A program made the translations under genes and the position numbers. Below the pieces are notes generated by a model. That model did not search any database. It was not told the origin of the DNA and worked only from the letters and a program-made list of their open reading frames with translations. A DNA stretch of 7,558 bases from CAZFBR01 sp035353495 [NCBI: uncultured bacterium] (lineage in GTDB: Bacteria; DAOPZR01): positions 1 to 7,558 of the forward strand of contig CAZFBR010000175.1 in assembly GCA_964517215.1 (NCBI GenBank). Reading direction: 5' to 3'. Positions within the stretch are counted from its first letter, which is position 1. Each line of letters opens with the position of its first letter. Positions 6,621 to 7,558 of this stretch are shown here, one piece after another.

Positions 6621-6660
6621 CGGCCGCGGGGCGGCCGGAATTGGCTGTGCGCAGGCACAG
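6621..6660 (-). promoter_or_regulatory. Two leader hairpins of the channel mRNA
   Basis: CGGCCGC/GCGGCCG (6621-6627 and 6631-6637, 3-base loop) and CTGTGC/GCACAG (6645-6650 and 6655-6660, 4-base loop) are perfect inverted repeats. Both fall inside the roughly 60-base untranslated leader predicted for the minus-strand channel transcript. The first ends three bases upstream of the ribosome binding site and could limit ribosome access; the second begins at the expected 5' end and could protect the RNA. The pairing is visible, the roles are inferred. Confidence 0.5.
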
Positions 6661-6667
6661 TGCGCCT

Positions 6668-6706
6668 ATTATACCACAAAATCGGGATGCATAACTGTAA
6701 AAAAAG
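6668..6706 (-). promoter_or_regulatory. Extended -10 promoter of the channel gene
   Basis: On the minus strand TATAAT (6673-6668) is a perfect -10, preceded by TGG to give the extended -10 form TGNTATAAT. No good -35 is found at 16-18 bases, as is common for extended -10 promoters. A run of seven or eight T on this strand (around 6699-6706) sits where an UP element would be. Transcription would start near 6661, about 59 bases before the ATG. Confidence 0.65.
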
Positions 6707-6789
6707 GTGACAATTATCGGCAGACATACATGGGCACAAACGCGCCGCTGCGGGGCGGCGGACGCGAAGCGGGCTGCTCGCTGCCGTTC

Positions 6790-6820
6790 TTGCGGCGGGC
6801 GGGAAAGTATGCTATATAAT
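6790..6820 (+). promoter_or_regulatory. Promoter of pckG (overlapping -10 options)
   Basis: TTGCGG (6790-6795) is followed after 17 bases by TATATA (6813-6818), which is preceded by TGC as in an extended -10. A perfect TATAAT overlaps at 6815-6820 with 19-base spacing. Transcription would begin near 6825-6828, directly in front of the terminator-like hairpin, leaving a leader of about 55 bases before the pckG start codon. Confidence 0.6.
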
Positions 6821-6828
6821 TGGTCAGC

Positions 6829-6856
6829 CACCGGCGTTGCCGGTGTTTTTTATTTT
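6829..6856 (+). terminator. Intrinsic terminator inside the pckG leader (attenuator candidate)
   Basis: CACCGGC (6829-6835) and GCCGGTG (6839-6845) form a perfect 7-bp GC-rich stem with a 3-base loop. It is followed at once by six T, an A and four T (6846-6856). This is textbook rho-independent form, oriented on the plus strand only. It stands 23 bases before the pckG ribosome binding site end-to-start and just after the predicted -10. No plus-strand gene precedes it in the 2.2 kb to the left; the nearest one ends at 4547. It therefore more likely attenuates pckG, or ends a short leader RNA, than ends an upstream gene. Confidence 0.7.
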
Positions 6857-6866
6857 GGCAGTTGAC

Positions 6867-6872
6867 GGAGGG
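6867..6872 (+). promoter_or_regulatory. Ribosome binding site of pckG
   Basis: GGAGGG lies seven bases before the ATG at 6880 and supports this start over the in-frame ATG two codons later. Confidence 0.75.
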
Positions 6873-6879
6873 AAGTGAA

Positions 6880-7558
6880 ATGGCGATGCATCAGCAGTTA
6901 CAGCAGTGGGTGCAGGAAATGGCGGCGCTGTGTCAGCCGGACAAAGTGGAATGGTGTGACGGGACGAAAGCGGAGTACGACCGCCTCATGCAGCTGATGA
7001 TCGCCGAGGGCATGGCCACGCCGCTTGACCCGGCCAAGCGCCCGAACAGCGTGCTCTTCCGCTCCGACCCTTCGGATGTGGCGCGGGTCGAGAACCGGAC
7101 CTATATCGCCTCGCGGACGCAGGACGCGGCGGGCCCGACCAACAACTGGATCGACCCGGCCGAACTCAAGACCACCATGCGCGGGCTGTATACGGGGTGC
7201 ATGCAGGGGCGGACGATGTATGTCATTCCGTTCTCGATGGGCCCGATCGGCTCGCCCATCGCCAAGATCGGCATCGAGCTGACCGATTCGCCGTATGTGG
7301 TCTGCAATATGCACATCATGACCCGGGTCGGCACGAAGGTGCTTGAAGTGCTGGGGAGCGACGGCGAGTTCGTGCCCTGCCTGCATTCGGTGGGCAAGCC
7401 GCTGGCGGCGGGCGAAAAGGACGGCGGCACGTGGCCGTGCGCGCCGCTCGACCAGAAATACATCGCGCATTTCCCCGAGGAGCGCACCATCTGGTCCTAC
7501 GGTTCGGGCTACGGCGGCAACGCGCTGCTGGGCAAGAAGTGCCTGGCGCTGCGCATCG
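6880..7558 (+). CDS. pckG: Phosphoenolpyruvate carboxykinase (GTP), N-terminal 226 codons; runs off right edge
   Basis: GTP-dependent PEP carboxykinase converts oxaloacetate and GTP to phosphoenolpyruvate, CO2 and GDP in the cytoplasm. It feeds gluconeogenesis or, in reverse, makes oxaloacetate. The visible part is collinear with the family: [19 protein letters not shown] (58-76) holds Arg69, the likely substrate-binding arginine. [20 protein letters not shown] (102-121) is highly conserved. [17 protein letters not shown] (198-214) is followed by ALLGKK (215-220), where the Tyr-Gly-Gly-Asn loop and the paired lysines contact PEP, oxaloacetate and Mn2+ in known structures. The P-loop and the GTP-specific FAWMRFD-type region lie past the right edge. 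Family members have about 600 residues, so roughly a third is present. The gene lies divergently from the channel gene, and a terminator-like hairpin precedes its ribosome binding site, suggesting leader control. The reading frame is intact throughout. Confidence 0.93.
   Translation, partial: MAMHQQLQQWVQEMAALCQPDKVEWCDGTKAEYDRLMQLMIAEGMATPLDPAKRPNSVLFRSDPSDVARVENRTYIASRTQDAAGPTNNWIDPAELKTTMRGLYTGCMQGRTMYVIPFSMGPIGSPIAKIGIELTDSPYVVCNMHIMTRVGTKVLEVLGSDGEFVPCLHSVGKPLAAGEKDGGTWPCAPLDQKYIAHFPEERTIWSYGSGYGGNALLGKKCLALRI

Noticed and set aside
6862-6867. TTGACG as a -35 box just before pckG
   Set aside because: No -10 lies downstream before the start codon, and the bases overlap the ribosome binding site region.
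6898-7470. Minus-strand open frame of 190 codons opposite pckG
   Set aside because: It is antisense to unmistakable PEP carboxykinase motifs, and the His/Arg-rich translation has no domain.

Overview
The window is GC-rich bacterial DNA, densely coded and with few gaps. A lipobox signal peptide, a CASTOR/POLLUX-type channel and a GTP-type PEP carboxykinase together suggest a Gram-negative bacterium. Recalled family resemblances lean towards a deltaproteobacterial-like (Desulfuromonadota) or other Pseudomonadota lineage. That is inference; there is no rRNA or tRNA here to settle it.

Layout. (1) Positions 1-1548, minus strand: a two-gene operon. A GT-B glycosyltransferase of the MJ1255-like type comes first. 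Its TGA stop overlaps by one base the ATG of a lipoprotein with a dual-specificity/tyrosine-phosphatase-like N-terminus, which runs off the left edge. (2) Positions 1549-1814: a divergent intergenic region with a promoter candidate facing each way, a perfect 10-bp hairpin and two perfect GC palindromes. (3) Positions 1815-4547, plus strand: a CorA-family divalent-cation transporter with an altered pore signature (Gly-Met-Ser instead of Gly-Met-Asn). It is followed closely by a membrane-anchored, permuted papain-like (YiiX/C92, NlpC/P60 superfamily) hydrolase. (4) Positions 4548-4712: a convergent gap with an 11-bp tandem repeat and a long near-perfect inverted repeat, which looks like a mobile palindromic (REP/RAYT-type or MITE-like) element and may act as a bidirectional terminator. 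(5) Positions 4713-6602, minus strand: a CASTOR/POLLUX (DMI1/SYM8)-like ion channel with two RCK/TrkA-N-type domains. (6) Positions 6603-6879: a second divergent control region. It has an extended -10 promoter for the channel, a TATAAT promoter for the rightward gene, and a classical intrinsic terminator between that promoter and its gene. (7) Position 6880 to the right edge, plus strand: the first 226 codons of pckG, GTP-dependent PEP carboxykinase.

Two of the genes are probable cation transport proteins (CorA-like and CASTOR-like), and they converge on the same short gap. The glycosyltransferase/lipoprotein pair points to cell-envelope work, and PckG is central carbon metabolism. No complete new defence or mobile system is visible. 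The points most worth following up are the terminator placed inside the pckG leader, the CorA variant paired with a membrane-bound C92 hydrolase, and the long palindromic repeat.
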